Of a DNA stretch of 64,000 nucleotides, positions 55,692 through 64,000 are shown one piece after another. Within the stretch, counting starts at the first letter, position 1. Every line of letters starts with the position of its first letter. The position numbers were made by a program, and so were the translations under genes. The notes below the pieces were generated by a model. The model saw nothing but the letters and a program-made list of their open reading frames with translations. It was not told the origin of the DNA and did not search any database. Source of the stretch: Cytobacillus solani (GTDB lineage Bacteria; Bacillota; Bacilli; Bacillales; Cytobacillaceae); assembly GCF_001420595.1 (NCBI RefSeq), contig NZ_LJIX01000006.1, forward strand, positions 3,271,058-3,335,057, read 5' to 3'.

Positions 55692-56618
55692 CTACACCCT
55701 TATATTTGTGACAGCTCTAACCAGTATGAAAGATATGACCATTCCGATTAAGAAAACCGTTGTTAATATGGCACCCGGAATGGTAAATATCAAATCAATA
55801 AAACCATCCATCATTGAATTCAGCATTAAAATTAAAAATATCGGCATTGCCGGTAAAATATATGAAATAAAGCGCTGTTCAGCTGTTGCTGTTTTAATCG
55901 TCTGCCTTAAAATTTTTCGTTCTTCTAATGTTTTGGCCATTTCCTCCAAAACCTTTGTTAAGTTTCCGCCTGATTTCTTCTGTATTAATAAAGCAGCAAT
56001 AAATAATTTAAATTCTTTTGTCGGCACTCTTTTTTCAATTTCCTTTAAGGCCCTTTCAAAGTCTACGCCGAGACGTAAATTATGGGCTAGATCTTTAAAT
56101 TCATCTCTTGCTGGAAATCCGACCTCTGCAGCAACAACTTCAATTCCCTGATTAATCGTCATTCCGGCTTTTGTACTATTTCCCAGCAATCGGCAAACTT
56201 CTGAAAGCTGATTATTTAGCTTTTCAATATACTTGTTTCTTCTTCCTAGAAATAAAAGCCAGTAAGATACTAAAGTTATGACGGCTGCTATGATAATGCT
56301 AATCTTAAACTTCAATGAAAATAGCCACATAAAGATAATGACCATGACAAAGCAATAAAATAGCAAAATAGCAAAAAACTCGGAAGGAAGGATTAATATA
56401 TTCGCATACAATAATTTAATCTTGAATTTCTTTGCGAATGGGGTTTGATCAAAGCGATCACCTAGCTTTGAAATAAAGCTGCTTCTACCATTCTCTTTCT
56501 TAAACATATTTTCATACTTTTTTGTTATTTCCCGTTTCTCTTTTCTATAGCCGAGCAATTGATAAATTCCCCAAATAAAAAACAAGACAGAAATACCGAA
56601 TATAGAGGCAATTTCCAA
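55692..56618 (-). CDS. tadB: Tad pilus inner-membrane platform protein TadB
   Basis: About 308 aa, GspF domain. Hallmark LLGNSTKAGMTINQGIEVVA and LLIQKKSGGNLTKVLEEMAK plus RKILRQTIKTATAEQRFISY. Four TM helices. TTG 56618 follows AGAGGGGGGGAC and is preferred to the TTG at 56645, which lies inside tadA. Confidence 0.92.
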   Translation of the reverse strand: MEIASIFGISVLFFIWGIYQLLGYRKEKREITKKYENMFKKENGRSSFISKLGDRFDQTPFAKKFKIKLLYANILILPSEFFAILLFYCFVMVIIFMWLFSLKFKISIIIAAVITLVSYWLLFLGRRNKYIEKLNNQLSEVCRLLGNSTKAGMTINQGIEVVAAEVGFPARDEFKDLAHNLRLGVDFERALKEIEKRVPTKEFKLFIAALLIQKKSGGNLTKVLEEMAKTLEERKILRQTIKTATAEQRFISYILPAMPIFLILMLNSMMDGFIDLIFTIPGAILTTVFLIGMVISFILVRAVTNIRV

Positions 56619-56631
56619 AATGTCCCCCCCT

Positions 56632-57954
56632 CTATTTACTTTCAAAAAGATTTTCTGGTAGAGTAATGCCGAACATTTTTATCCTTTCTAAACATCTCGG
56701 TACTACTCCAGTAGGTGCAAAATACCCTTCAACTTCTCCCGTTTTCTTCATCCCAATTCTTCTGAATGCGAAAATTTCCTTAATGACAATTTCTCCATTG
56801 TCTTCCCTATGAATCTCGCAAATGGATGTTAACTTTCTCGTTCCATCCGTTAGCCTTTCTCCTTGAACGATAATATCCAACGCACCAACAATATACTCAC
56901 GGATGATATGTGTAGGTAAATCCATTCCCGCCATGACAACCATCCCCTCTACACGCCTTAATGCATCAAATGGAGTATTGGCATGGACGGTTGTAATTGA
57001 CCCTTCATGTCCAGTATTCATTGCTTGAAGCATATCAAACGCTTCCGCACCACGTACCTCTCCGACGATAATTCTGTCAGGACGCATTCTCAACGAGTTT
57101 TTCACTAAATGTCGAATGGTAATTTCACCTGAGCCCTCAACGTTAGGAGGTCTTGCTTCCAAACCAACAACATTCTGTTTATCAAGACGCAGCTCCGCGG
57201 AATCCTCAATCGTTACGATTCTCTCCCCATTTGGAATGGAGTTGCCCATTACATTTAACAAAGTTGTCTTTCCGCTTCCAGTACCGCCTGATATCAAAAT
57301 ATTTAATTTTGCCCTTACAACAGCATCTAAAAATATCGACATTTCATTATTTAATGATTCAAAATTAAGCAAATCAGTCATTTGAAATGGTTCTTTTCGA
57401 AACTTCCTGATGGAAACAACTGGACCAATTAAGCTAATTGGCGGTATAACGGCATTTACACGGCTTCCATCTGGTAATCTAGCATCTACCATCGGTGAAC
57501 TTTCATCTATTCGCCGGCCGATAGGGGCAACAATTCGATCAATGACATGCCGCACATGATTGTCATCCTTAAACGCAACGGGAGCAAGCTGCAGCTTACC
57601 AAGCTTCTCAATATAAATTTCCTTATGGCCATTGATTAAAATCTCTGTGATCGTTGGATCATCGAGCAGCGGCTCTAGCGGCCCGTAGCCTACCGATTCA
57701 TCAATAATTCTTGTCAATAGCTCTTCTTTATCAAGTCTAGGGATGACAACTTTTTCTTCACTCATAAATTGGCTAATTAGTTGTTCAATTCTTAATCTCA
57801 TTTCACCTTGAGGAAGACTTGTTAACAGTTCTAAGTTCGCTTCACGCAAAATTCTCGTTTTGTAATGATCGACTAGTTCACTAATATATTGATTTTCATA
57901 ATTTCCTTTATGTTCTTCTTTTAACTTGATCGTTCTTCTTTCAAATAATGACAT
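56632..57954 (-). CDS. tadA: Tad pilus assembly ATPase TadA/CpaF
   Basis: 440 aa secretion ATPase. N-terminal helical domain, then LLDDPTITEILINGHKEIYI, Walker A SGGTGSGKTTLLNVMG (about 222-237), Asp/His boxes and Walker B RPDRIIVGEVRGAEAFDMLQ, with the arginine-finger region. It powers pilus assembly and possibly retraction from the cytosolic side. Confidence 0.95.
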   Translation of the reverse strand: MSLFERRTIKLKEEHKGNYENQYISELVDHYKTRILREANLELLTSLPQGEMRLRIEQLISQFMSEEKVVIPRLDKEELLTRIIDESVGYGPLEPLLDDPTITEILINGHKEIYIEKLGKLQLAPVAFKDDNHVRHVIDRIVAPIGRRIDESSPMVDARLPDGSRVNAVIPPISLIGPVVSIRKFRKEPFQMTDLLNFESLNNEMSIFLDAVVRAKLNILISGGTGSGKTTLLNVMGNSIPNGERIVTIEDSAELRLDKQNVVGLEARPPNVEGSGEITIRHLVKNSLRMRPDRIIVGEVRGAEAFDMLQAMNTGHEGSITTVHANTPFDALRRVEGMVVMAGMDLPTHIIREYIVGALDIIVQGERLTDGTRKLTSICEIHREDNGEIVIKEIFAFRRIGMKKTGEVEGYFAPTGVVPRCLERIKMFGITLPENLFESK

Positions 57955-57976
57955 CTGTCATCAATCCTTTTAAGAG

Positions 57977-59137
57977 TTATTCCACCATTTGAACAACCCA
58001 TTTTCTAACACCTTTTGCAAATGGGATTAATTTCTTTTCATTAGCTTCCTTTCTAAAGGGCACGCTTTTATTAATATGTGCCTGCACTCCTTTAAAATCA
58101 CGAGGAAACTTAGCAGCAATTGGGTAAGTAATGATATTCTTTACATCACTCGGTTTAATCTCATTTTCTTTTCCCACTTGGTTAATGAGGATTTCCATTC
58201 TGCTCTCGGTTTCAATTCCTAGCCTTTGAAATAGCCCCTCCACTTGTTTTAAAGTGTTAATAGAAGGGGTATCTAAATTTAATATGTAAAAAATCTTGTC
58301 GGATTCTTCAAGAGCCGCATAGGAATGAATATTCATGGCCACAGGCAAATCCACTATGACAAAGTCATAGCTTCTCCTGCAAGTTCTTAATAGTCTTGCA
58401 ATGAACCCTTCTGGCAAATGCTCAGCTATTTCTGCATCGCGCGGACTTAGCAGCACTTCTAATTTGGATAGCTTCTCCACTTGGGATACATTTCGAATAT
58501 GGCTTTCGTTTAGTTCATCAATAACCGGCATTAGATCGGCAAAGGAACGGTTAGAAGTGATTGAAAGAAAAGCCTCTGCACCACCATAGTGTAAATTTAA
58601 ATCGATGAAGATTACTTGAGCAGTCGATTCAAACTTTAAAGTTTGTGCAAAAGCACTAGATATTAACGTTTTGCCTGATCCGCCTTTTCCACTATAAAAC
58701 GAATATATTTTTCCCCTGCCTCTTTTAAAGGACTGGCTTGCAACGGCGGTTTCCATTAATTGTTTTTTTCGTTGATAGACCATTTGAATAATGCTATCCA
58801 TTCGGCCATACAGCATCGCATTTTCATCAGGCAATACGAAGAAATCTTTAATGCCTGCTCTCATTACGCTTTTTAATACATCAAAATTTTGCGAGAATGC
58901 GATAAAAACCACTAGAGCCATCGGATTAACTGCATGGATATATTCAATGGCATCTGCAGAGGATTCATCGTCAGATTCAATTAAAAATATTAAATCTGGA
59001 GCTAATCGATCCAGCTCAGTCTTCAAATCACGATAAGAGATTAAATCAACTTTTTCGAAGCTATTTAATACACCCCTTAAATGATTTTTCGATTGTTCTT
59101 GATCACCAACGAGTAATATTTTTATCTCAGCACTCAT
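57977..59137 (-). CDS. tadZ: Tad pilus localisation protein TadZ/CpaE (MinD-like ATPase)
   Basis: About 386 aa. Residues 1-125 form an atypical receiver domain (IKILLVGDQEQSKNHLRGVL). The C-terminal part is a MinD/ParA-type ATPase with a deviant Walker A SGKGGSGKTLISSAFAQTL (about 150) and FVIVDLPVAMN. It positions the pilus machine at the cell pole in other bacteria. ATG 59137 with GGAGG is preferred to GTG 59143. Confidence 0.92.
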   Translation of the reverse strand: MSAEIKILLVGDQEQSKNHLRGVLNSFEKVDLISYRDLKTELDRLAPDLIFLIESDDESSADAIEYIHAVNPMALVVFIAFSQNFDVLKSVMRAGIKDFFVLPDENAMLYGRMDSIIQMVYQRKKQLMETAVASQSFKRGRGKIYSFYSGKGGSGKTLISSAFAQTLKFESTAQVIFIDLNLHYGGAEAFLSITSNRSFADLMPVIDELNESHIRNVSQVEKLSKLEVLLSPRDAEIAEHLPEGFIARLLRTCRRSYDFVIVDLPVAMNIHSYAALEESDKIFYILNLDTPSINTLKQVEGLFQRLGIETESRMEILINQVGKENEIKPSDVKNIITYPIAAKFPRDFKGVQAHINKSVPFRKEANEKKLIPFAKGVRKWVVQMVE

Positions 59138-59163
59138 TTGCACCCTCCAAATTAAGTTCGGTT

Positions 59164-59946
59164 CTATTTTTTATTATTTACGTTTTCAGCCCCGTTTTCA
59201 GTTGTTTCAACTTTTTCTTTATTTTGCTCCTGCGGTGGTGCGACTGGAGTTACTGGGGCCTTTTGAGTTTCTGCACTTTCTTCTTTTTTCTCCTGCTCGG
59301 CTTCCGGCTTATCGGTCTCTGTATTCATTTGGAGTCCTTTTCCAACATTCGCCTTTAGTATTCGAATGGAATCCGCGTAATTTTGCATATGGATAATTTT
59401 CGGCGCATCTTCGGCTGGAACTTCAACAGCTACTCCAGAAAAGTTTTTCTCGCTTTTAGAGACGGCAGCAACTAAAACATCCTTCATAAAGATTTCAGTA
59501 ACGGGCTTCCCGTCAAAATTATGTGATACTACAATATCAACACGATCAAGTCCTTCTAATTCTTCATCAAAACGTATCCGATCTGATTGGAGCATCGTTA
59601 CTAATCTATTATTTTCATCTGTTGCATTTGAGACAGGTTTTAACATCGATTTCGTGATAATATCTCCCTCAACTAATGGAACAACTAAAACCTTATCAAT
59701 CAAATCTTCAACATTTGTCACATGTGAATTATTCACATAGCGATTTGGAATTTCCTCCTGTATAACATGGGTAGGCTGAAGTAAAGATCGTGATGGGATA
59801 TCAGTTGCTGCCACGTATATTTTGGTCATCCCCCCTAATTCACTATTTAATTCTTTAATTTTTTGCAGAAAAAATAGTCCAGCAATAAACGCCAATATTA
59901 AAGAGATTGATAAGAAAATAATGGCTCTTCTCTTTGATTCCAACAT
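59164..59946 (-). CDS. cpaB: Flp pilus assembly protein CpaB/RcpC
   Basis: 260 aa. N-terminal TM helix (AIIFLSISLILAFIAGLFFL), SAF domain about 43-100 (IYVAATDIPSRSLLQPTHVI and VPLVEGDIITKSML), then an RcpC-like region. The tail (about 215-260) is a disordered Glu/Lys/Pro stretch. In Gram-negatives CpaB helps the secretin. Here there is no outer membrane, so it probably acts in the cell envelope. First gene of the cluster. Confidence 0.9.
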   Translation of the reverse strand: MLESKRRAIIFLSISLILAFIAGLFFLQKIKELNSELGGMTKIYVAATDIPSRSLLQPTHVIQEEIPNRYVNNSHVTNVEDLIDKVLVVPLVEGDIITKSMLKPVSNATDENNRLVTMLQSDRIRFDEELEGLDRVDIVVSHNFDGKPVTEIFMKDVLVAAVSKSEKNFSGVAVEVPAEDAPKIIHMQNYADSIRILKANVGKGLQMNTETDKPEAEQEKKEESAETQKAPVTPVAPPQEQNKEKVETTENGAENVNNKK

Positions 59947-60407
59947 AATTTGTTACCTCTCTTAGCGATTCACTTTTTGTAGTATGAAATATACATTCTT
60001 AATTTTTTTTGCCTTTAATATTAATTACCACCTGTTCACAAATTGGTCAAATACTCCCAAAAAAAATGTCGAATTTTGTCTGTTAAAATATTCCTGATAT
60101 TGTCTTGAAACTAGAATAATTAATAAAACTAATGGACTATACTTGTCTCATTCCTAAGTCATCTTTTAGTTACTTTTGTAAATTTCATTGAATTAATTCA
60201 CCTTTTTTATGTTACAAATGTTAATTTTATTAGTACAAATTGTTCATTTTTTGGAAATTAATCACATCTCACCTTTGACGAATTGGGTAGACGACTTAGT
60301 TCTTTTGAATTGCAAAGGGAGGGGGCGGATGCTCTCTTCCTAAGCCTCCCTAATTTGCTGATTACCTACCTGAATAAACCATTAATTTATTAAAATATTT
60401 CGAAAAA
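59947..60407 (-). promoter_or_regulatory. Upstream region of the Tad cluster
   Basis: About 460 bp, AT-rich and without a gene. It should contain the promoter. TGTCGAA, the 0A-box core, is at 60067-60073, about 120 bp ahead of cpaB. TTGACC at about 60044-60049 could be a -35, but the matching -10 is weak. No other clear operator was found. Confidence 0.35.
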
Positions 60408-60447
60408 TAAAAAATCACACTGCTTTAAATTAGCAGTGTGATTTTTT
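60408..60447 (-). terminator. Hairpin terminator downstream of the degraded gene
   Basis: AAAAAATCACACTGCT/AGCAGTGTGATTTTTT around an 8-nt loop, with T-rich flanks on both strands. Confidence 0.85.
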
Positions 60448-60518
60448 CCTATTCCCTACAATTTTTAGCATCCTTTTAAGACTCCCACCCTCACCTGCCT
60501 TTTTATTAATGACAAACC

Positions 60519-60881
60519 TTAAGTTTTCTGAGAATCCCACACTGGAATATCACTTGGCTTTTTCCATTTAGGATGCCGGCTGCCACTGTTCCTGTTGAAT
60601 GTCCTAGACATGATAGTCAAGTCCGTATGAAACAAAATCTCTACACTTTGCAGAATTCCCTTCAATGTCAAACATTGGAATCCCCTTGCATTTGCTCCAG
60701 TAATATATAGATTCAAGGGCTGTTGCGACTGGATTGTCCTTTGAAATATAGAATTCAGCTGCTCTTCCGGTTAATGATTCAGCCCAGCCTGCTTGACTTC
60801 CTAGCTTGTAGATATGGATGTTTCTATAGCTTTTAATCCTATTTCTGCATTAACCTTCTTCGCGTTTTCTCTGTCAACCAT
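60519..60881 (-). pseudogene. Degraded gene of unknown family
   Basis: Three frames of the minus strand continue one another. From ATG 60881: MVDRENAKKVNAEIGLKAIE to a stop. Next frame: LGSQAGWAESLTGRAAEFYI, SKDNPVATALESIYYWSKCK and GIPMFDIEGNSAKCRDFVSY, then TAG. Last frame: WKKPSDIPVWDSQKT and a stop at 60519. The protein-like sequence across frames shows a decayed gene with at least two frame changes. I cannot name the family. Confidence 0.6.
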
Positions 60882-60987
60882 TGAGTTTGCTCATATGAAT
60901 AATAGCTAATCCCTGCTTTTTTTTCATTAGAACGAATTTTTTAATAGAGTTAATTATATTTTTAATCCCCTTTTCTAATTTGTACAA

Positions 60988-61026
60988 AAAACAGCAGCAT
61001 TCATATTGAACGCTGCTGTTTTTTGT
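60988..61026 (-). terminator. Terminator downstream of gnd
   Basis: A 13-bp stem AAAAAACAGCAGC/GCTGCTGTTTTTT just after the gnd stop. Confidence 0.9.
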
Positions 61027-61032
61027 ATTCTT

Positions 61033-62442
61033 TTATTTCATCCATTCTGTATGAAACACGCCTTCTTTATCAATACGCTCGTATGTATGGGCACCGAAAT
61101 AATCACGCTGTGCCTGAATGAGATTGGCTGGCAAGGTTTCTGTCCGGTAGCTGTCATAATAAGAAATAGCTGCTGATAAGCATGGCACAGGAATGCCATT
61201 TTGAACAGCCACACCAATGATTTCACGAAGTGCACCCTGATAGCTTTCTACAATTTCTTTGAAATAAGGGTCAAGCAGTAAATTTTTCAAGCCTGCATCC
61301 CGATCATAGGCATCCTTAATCTTTTGCAGGAACTGTGCACGAATAATACAGCCTCCACGGAAAATCATCGCAATATCGCCATAGCGTAAATCCCAATTAT
61401 ACTCCTCAGATGCTGCACGCATTTGGGCAAATCCTTGTGCATATGAGCAAATCTTGCTCATGTAAAGTGCTTTGCGGACAGATTCAATGAAAGCTTTTTT
61501 ATCCCCTGAAAAAGCTTGTTTACTAGGGCCGCTTAGCACCTTGCTTGCAGAGACACGCTCAGCCTTCATTGCAGAAATATAGCGGGCAAACACAGACTCA
61601 GTAATAATTGGAAGCGGCACGCCCATATCTAATGCGCTTTGGCTTGTCCATTTCCCTGTCCCTTTTTGACCAGCTGTATCAAGAATGCGATCGACAAGCG
61701 GTTCACCTGTCTCATCATCCTTGTTCGCAAAAATATCCGCAGTAATCTCGATTAAATAACTATCAAGTTCCCCTTTATTCCATTCTGCAAATACATCATG
61801 AAGCTCATCTGCTCCAAGACCAAGAACATGTTTTAATAGGAAATAAGCCTCTGAAATCAGCTGCATATCTCCATATTCAATCCCGTTATGCACCATCTTT
61901 ACATAATGTCCTGCACCATCCGGGCCGATATACGTTGTACAAGGTTCCCCATTCACTTTTGCAGAAATATCTTTAAAAATTGGAGCAACAAGCTCATACG
62001 CTTCCTTTTGGCCGCCAGGCATAAGGGAAGGACCGAGCAATGCTCCTTCTTCGCCGCCAGAAACACCTGTACCGATGAAATGGAAGCCTAATTCACTTAG
62101 CTCTTTATTGCGGCGCTGTGTATCTGTAAATAACGTATTGCCGCCGTCAATTAAGATATCCCCTTTTTTAAGGAGGGGTTTTAATTGCTCAATGGTTGCA
62201 TCCGTAGGAGCGCCAGCTTTCACCATTAACATAATCTTTCTTGGCTTTTCAATCGAATTCACAAACTCTTCAATGGAATATGTACCCTTAATATTTTTTC
62301 CGTTTGTCTCCTTCAGCATCTCATCTGTCTTTTCTCGTGATCGATTATAGACGGAAACGGAATACCCTCTGCTCTCAATATTCATAGCAAGATTTTTTCC
62401 CATAACCGCTAAACCTATAATTCCAATTTGTGTTTTTTCCAT
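61033..62442 (-). CDS. gndA: 6-phosphogluconate dehydrogenase, decarboxylating
   Basis: 469 aa. [20 protein letters not shown] (NADP-binding), [20 protein letters not shown] and [15 protein letters not shown] with the catalytic Lys/Glu in [15 protein letters not shown]-terminal dimer tail to [13 protein letters not shown]. It yields ribulose-5-phosphate, CO2 and NADPH. Length equals the usual enterobacterial/Bacillus type. Located between dinB and the pilus insertion, where B. subtilis has zwf directly. Confidence 0.97.
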   Translation of the reverse strand: MEKTQIGIIGLAVMGKNLAMNIESRGYSVSVYNRSREKTDEMLKETNGKNIKGTYSIEEFVNSIEKPRKIMLMVKAGAPTDATIEQLKPLLKKGDILIDGGNTLFTDTQRRNKELSELGFHFIGTGVSGGEEGALLGPSLMPGGQKEAYELVAPIFKDISAKVNGEPCTTYIGPDGAGHYVKMVHNGIEYGDMQLISEAYFLLKHVLGLGADELHDVFAEWNKGELDSYLIEITADIFANKDDETGEPLVDRILDTAGQKGTGKWTSQSALDMGVPLPIITESVFARYISAMKAERVSASKVLSGPSKQAFSGDKKAFIESVRKALYMSKICSYAQGFAQMRAASEEYNWDLRYGDIAMIFRGGCIIRAQFLQKIKDAYDRDAGLKNLLLDPYFKEIVESYQGALREIIGVAVQNGIPVPCLSAAISYYDSYRTETLPANLIQAQRDYFGAHTYERIDKEGVFHTEWMK

Positions 62443-62529
62443 CCTTTAACACCCCTTCTAAAGCCTATCTTCATGCTAAGAATCCTCTATACTGTAGCAA
62501 GATTCAATTATTAATGCAATTCTCGCATA

Positions 62530-63816
62530 CTATTCCTCTTTTTCGGCCTTCCTATAAGGGAAATCCTGCAAAAAATCTTTATTAAAGCTCGTTTCTGCCC
62601 CAATATTTCGCTGCTCGGATTTAACCTCCGGCATCATCACTGCTCGATCAATAATATGTGAGCCAAATTTTTCACGAAGAGTTGCTAATGTTGCTAACAA
62701 AGGCTCTTTCCTTGCCTCTTTTTCATAGCTAAAGAGGTCTAGCTGTTTAACTGCCTCATTATACTCAATTAAATCCATTCCCGTAATGCCAAGCAGCCGA
62801 ACGGAATCACCATTCCAATGCTTTAGAAAAAGCTGTTTAGCTATCTGAAATAGCTCCTCTTCCTTTTGAACTGGGTTTTGAAGCTTCCTGCTTCTCGTAA
62901 TTGTTTTTCGATCCTTGAAACGGATAGTTATCCCTAATGAAGAAGCAAGAACTTTTTTTCTTTTTAGTCTGACACACACAGTTTCAGATAGTTTTTCAAG
63001 TACCTGCAAGAGCTCCTGCTGATTGGAAACATCACGAGGCAAAGTGGTTGAATTGCCAATGCTTTTGAATTCGGAAGCTGCATCAGGGTCAACAGGTCTT
63101 TGATCATTTCCATTCGCCCTCTCCTTTAATCTCGGACCATTGATTCCTAGAACAGATTTCACTTGAACATCATTTGCTTTTGCTAGATCACCAATCGTTT
63201 TTATATGGATGGTCCGTAGTTTTTCCCCTGTTTTCTTCCCAACCCCATGCATTTCTTCCACATCGAGCGGCCATAAAACGGATGGCACATCCCTTTTTCG
63301 AAGAACAGTGATCCCCATTGGCTTTTTCATATCAGAAGCCATTTTTGCTAGAAATTTATTCGGTGCAACCCCTATGCTGCACGGTAAATCAAGCTGCCTC
63401 TGAATTTGCCTTTGGATCGTTTCAGCAATTTCAAGCGGGGTTCCAAATTCATAGCTTTCCGTTATGTCTACATAGCCTTCATCAATTGAAACGGGCTCAA
63501 CTAATGACGAATATTGATTTAATATTTCAAACATCCCGATAGAAGCGGCACGATACCGATCAAAATTAGGCTTTTTAACAATCAGCTGCGGGCAAAGCTT
63601 TTGTGCCTCCCAAAGAGGCATCGTTGTTTTCACACCGAACTTTCTCGCCTCATAGCTGCACGTCACAATAATTCCCCGCCGTTCCTTTGGATTGCCTGCA
63701 ATCGCTAATGGTTTCCCCTTTAAAGATGGATCATAGGCCATTTCGACCGAAGCATAAAAACTATTCATATCAACATGCAAAATGACTCGTCCATTTTTCG
63801 GATACATTTGTTTCAT
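62530..63816 (-). CDS. dinB: DNA polymerase IV (DinB/YqjH)
   Basis: 428 aa Y-family polymerase. Palm motifs LHVDMNSFYASVEMAYD and VSIDEGYVDIT carry the three acidic residues. HGVGKKTGEKLRTIHIKTIG is the HhH thumb. LDLFSYE near the end resembles a clamp-binding motif. Error-prone translesion synthesis. A second Y-family polymerase, polYB, is 30 kb away; no LexA box seen before this one. Confidence 0.95.
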   Translation of the reverse strand: MKQMYPKNGRVILHVDMNSFYASVEMAYDPSLKGKPLAIAGNPKERRGIIVTCSYEARKFGVKTTMPLWEAQKLCPQLIVKKPNFDRYRAASIGMFEILNQYSSLVEPVSIDEGYVDITESYEFGTPLEIAETIQRQIQRQLDLPCSIGVAPNKFLAKMASDMKKPMGITVLRKRDVPSVLWPLDVEEMHGVGKKTGEKLRTIHIKTIGDLAKANDVQVKSVLGINGPRLKERANGNDQRPVDPDAASEFKSIGNSTTLPRDVSNQQELLQVLEKLSETVCVRLKRKKVLASSLGITIRFKDRKTITRSRKLQNPVQKEEELFQIAKQLFLKHWNGDSVRLLGITGMDLIEYNEAVKQLDLFSYEKEARKEPLLATLATLREKFGSHIIDRAVMMPEVKSEQRNIGAETSFNKDFLQDFPYRKAEKEE

Positions 63817-63876
63817 GCCGGCACTTCCTTGTACTTATTCTTCTACTATTTTAACAAATTTATCTAACAAAAAGAA

Positions 63877-63902
63877 AACAGAGGATTCAATAATCCTCTG
63901 TT
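63877..63902 (-). terminator. Terminator ahead of dinB
   Basis: AACAGAGGATT/AATCCTCTGTT with a 4-nt loop and TTTTCTTTTTG following on the minus strand. It separates the small gene at the right edge from dinB. Confidence 0.85.
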
Positions 63903-63911
63903 CAATCCTAT

Positions 63912-63998
63912 TTATGCCGTTTCCTTTTGTGTCTTCATAAACTCCTGAATCTCTCTAATCCCATCTAGTGATTGAACGAGAATAGATGGGTCAATCAT
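63912..63998 (-). CDS. Small protein or C-terminal fragment at the window edge
   Basis: MIDPSILVQSLDGIREIQEF, then MKTQKETA and a stop. ATG 63998 is two bases from the window end, so the gene may be complete at 28 aa or be the end of a longer frame. Position matches the small gene yqzJ next to polYA in B. subtilis, but I cannot confirm homology. Confidence 0.45.
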   Translation of the reverse strand: MIDPSILVQSLDGIREIQEFMKTQKETA

Positions 63999-64000
63999 TG

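Overview
The window is chromosomal DNA of a low-GC, endospore-forming Bacillaceae that is not of the B. subtilis group itself. The gene order follows the B. subtilis segment ribT-ypuF-scpAB / lysA / spoVA / spoIIA-sigF / dacF / punA-drm / xerD-fur / spoIIM / nudF-mciZ / yqk- and yqj-genes / proI / namA / rnz / zwf / gnd / polYA almost gene by gene. Accessory blocks have been inserted into this backbone. Most genes are on the minus strand.

Region by region: 1-2.6 kb holds chromosome segregation genes (scpB partial, scpA) and ypuF/ribT. 3.1-4.4 kb is lysA. 4.5-11 kb is a sporulation block: a short spoVA operon (AA, AB, AEA, AF, without AC/AD/AEB), the spoIIAA-spoIIAB-sigF operon with a well-formed sigma-H promoter and a perfect Spo0A box, and dacF. 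11-14.4 kb is nucleoside catabolism (pdp, punA, deoB). 14.7-19.4 kb holds xerD, yqzK, fur, spoIIM, an EndoQ-like gene, nudF and mciZ. 19.6-27.5 kb mixes yqk genes with an inserted acetoacetate/HMG-CoA block (scoAB, thiolase, HMG-CoA lyase). 27.7-30.7 kb is a glycine-betaine ABC transporter with a fused permease-binding protein. 31-38 kb has Fe-S proteins, the SOS-type polYB-yqjX pair, a dehydrogenase, a metallo-hydrolase, an LCP ligase and proI behind a proline T-box. 38.3-40.4 kb holds two pseudogenes. 40.5-46 kb has namA, a T-box-controlled Na+-dependent transporter, rnz and zwf. 61-64 kb is gnd and dinB.

The most interesting part is 45.9-59.95 kb, one leftward cluster for a Tad/Flp-type (type IVc) pilus: cpaB, tadZ, tadA, tadB, tadC, flp pilin, a VWA lipoprotein, tadE, a tadG-like gene, a secreted Trp-repeat protein with a cationic helical C-terminus, a 284-aa protein of unknown family, a multi-TM protein, a second VWA protein and a second near-identical copy of the 284-aa gene. 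The pilus core is recognisable. The Trp-repeat protein and its duplicated neighbour match no family I know and are the best candidate for an undescribed system, either a pilus tip/adhesin module or an exported effector with a partner.

The intergenic DNA carries several repeat families: a dispersed ~150-180-bp element with inverted GCGCC ends (three copies), a 20-bp-phased TTTGC motif in four or five gaps, and a 52-bp tandem repeat at 25.6 kb. I saw no tRNA, rRNA, CRISPR array, transposase or phage gene.
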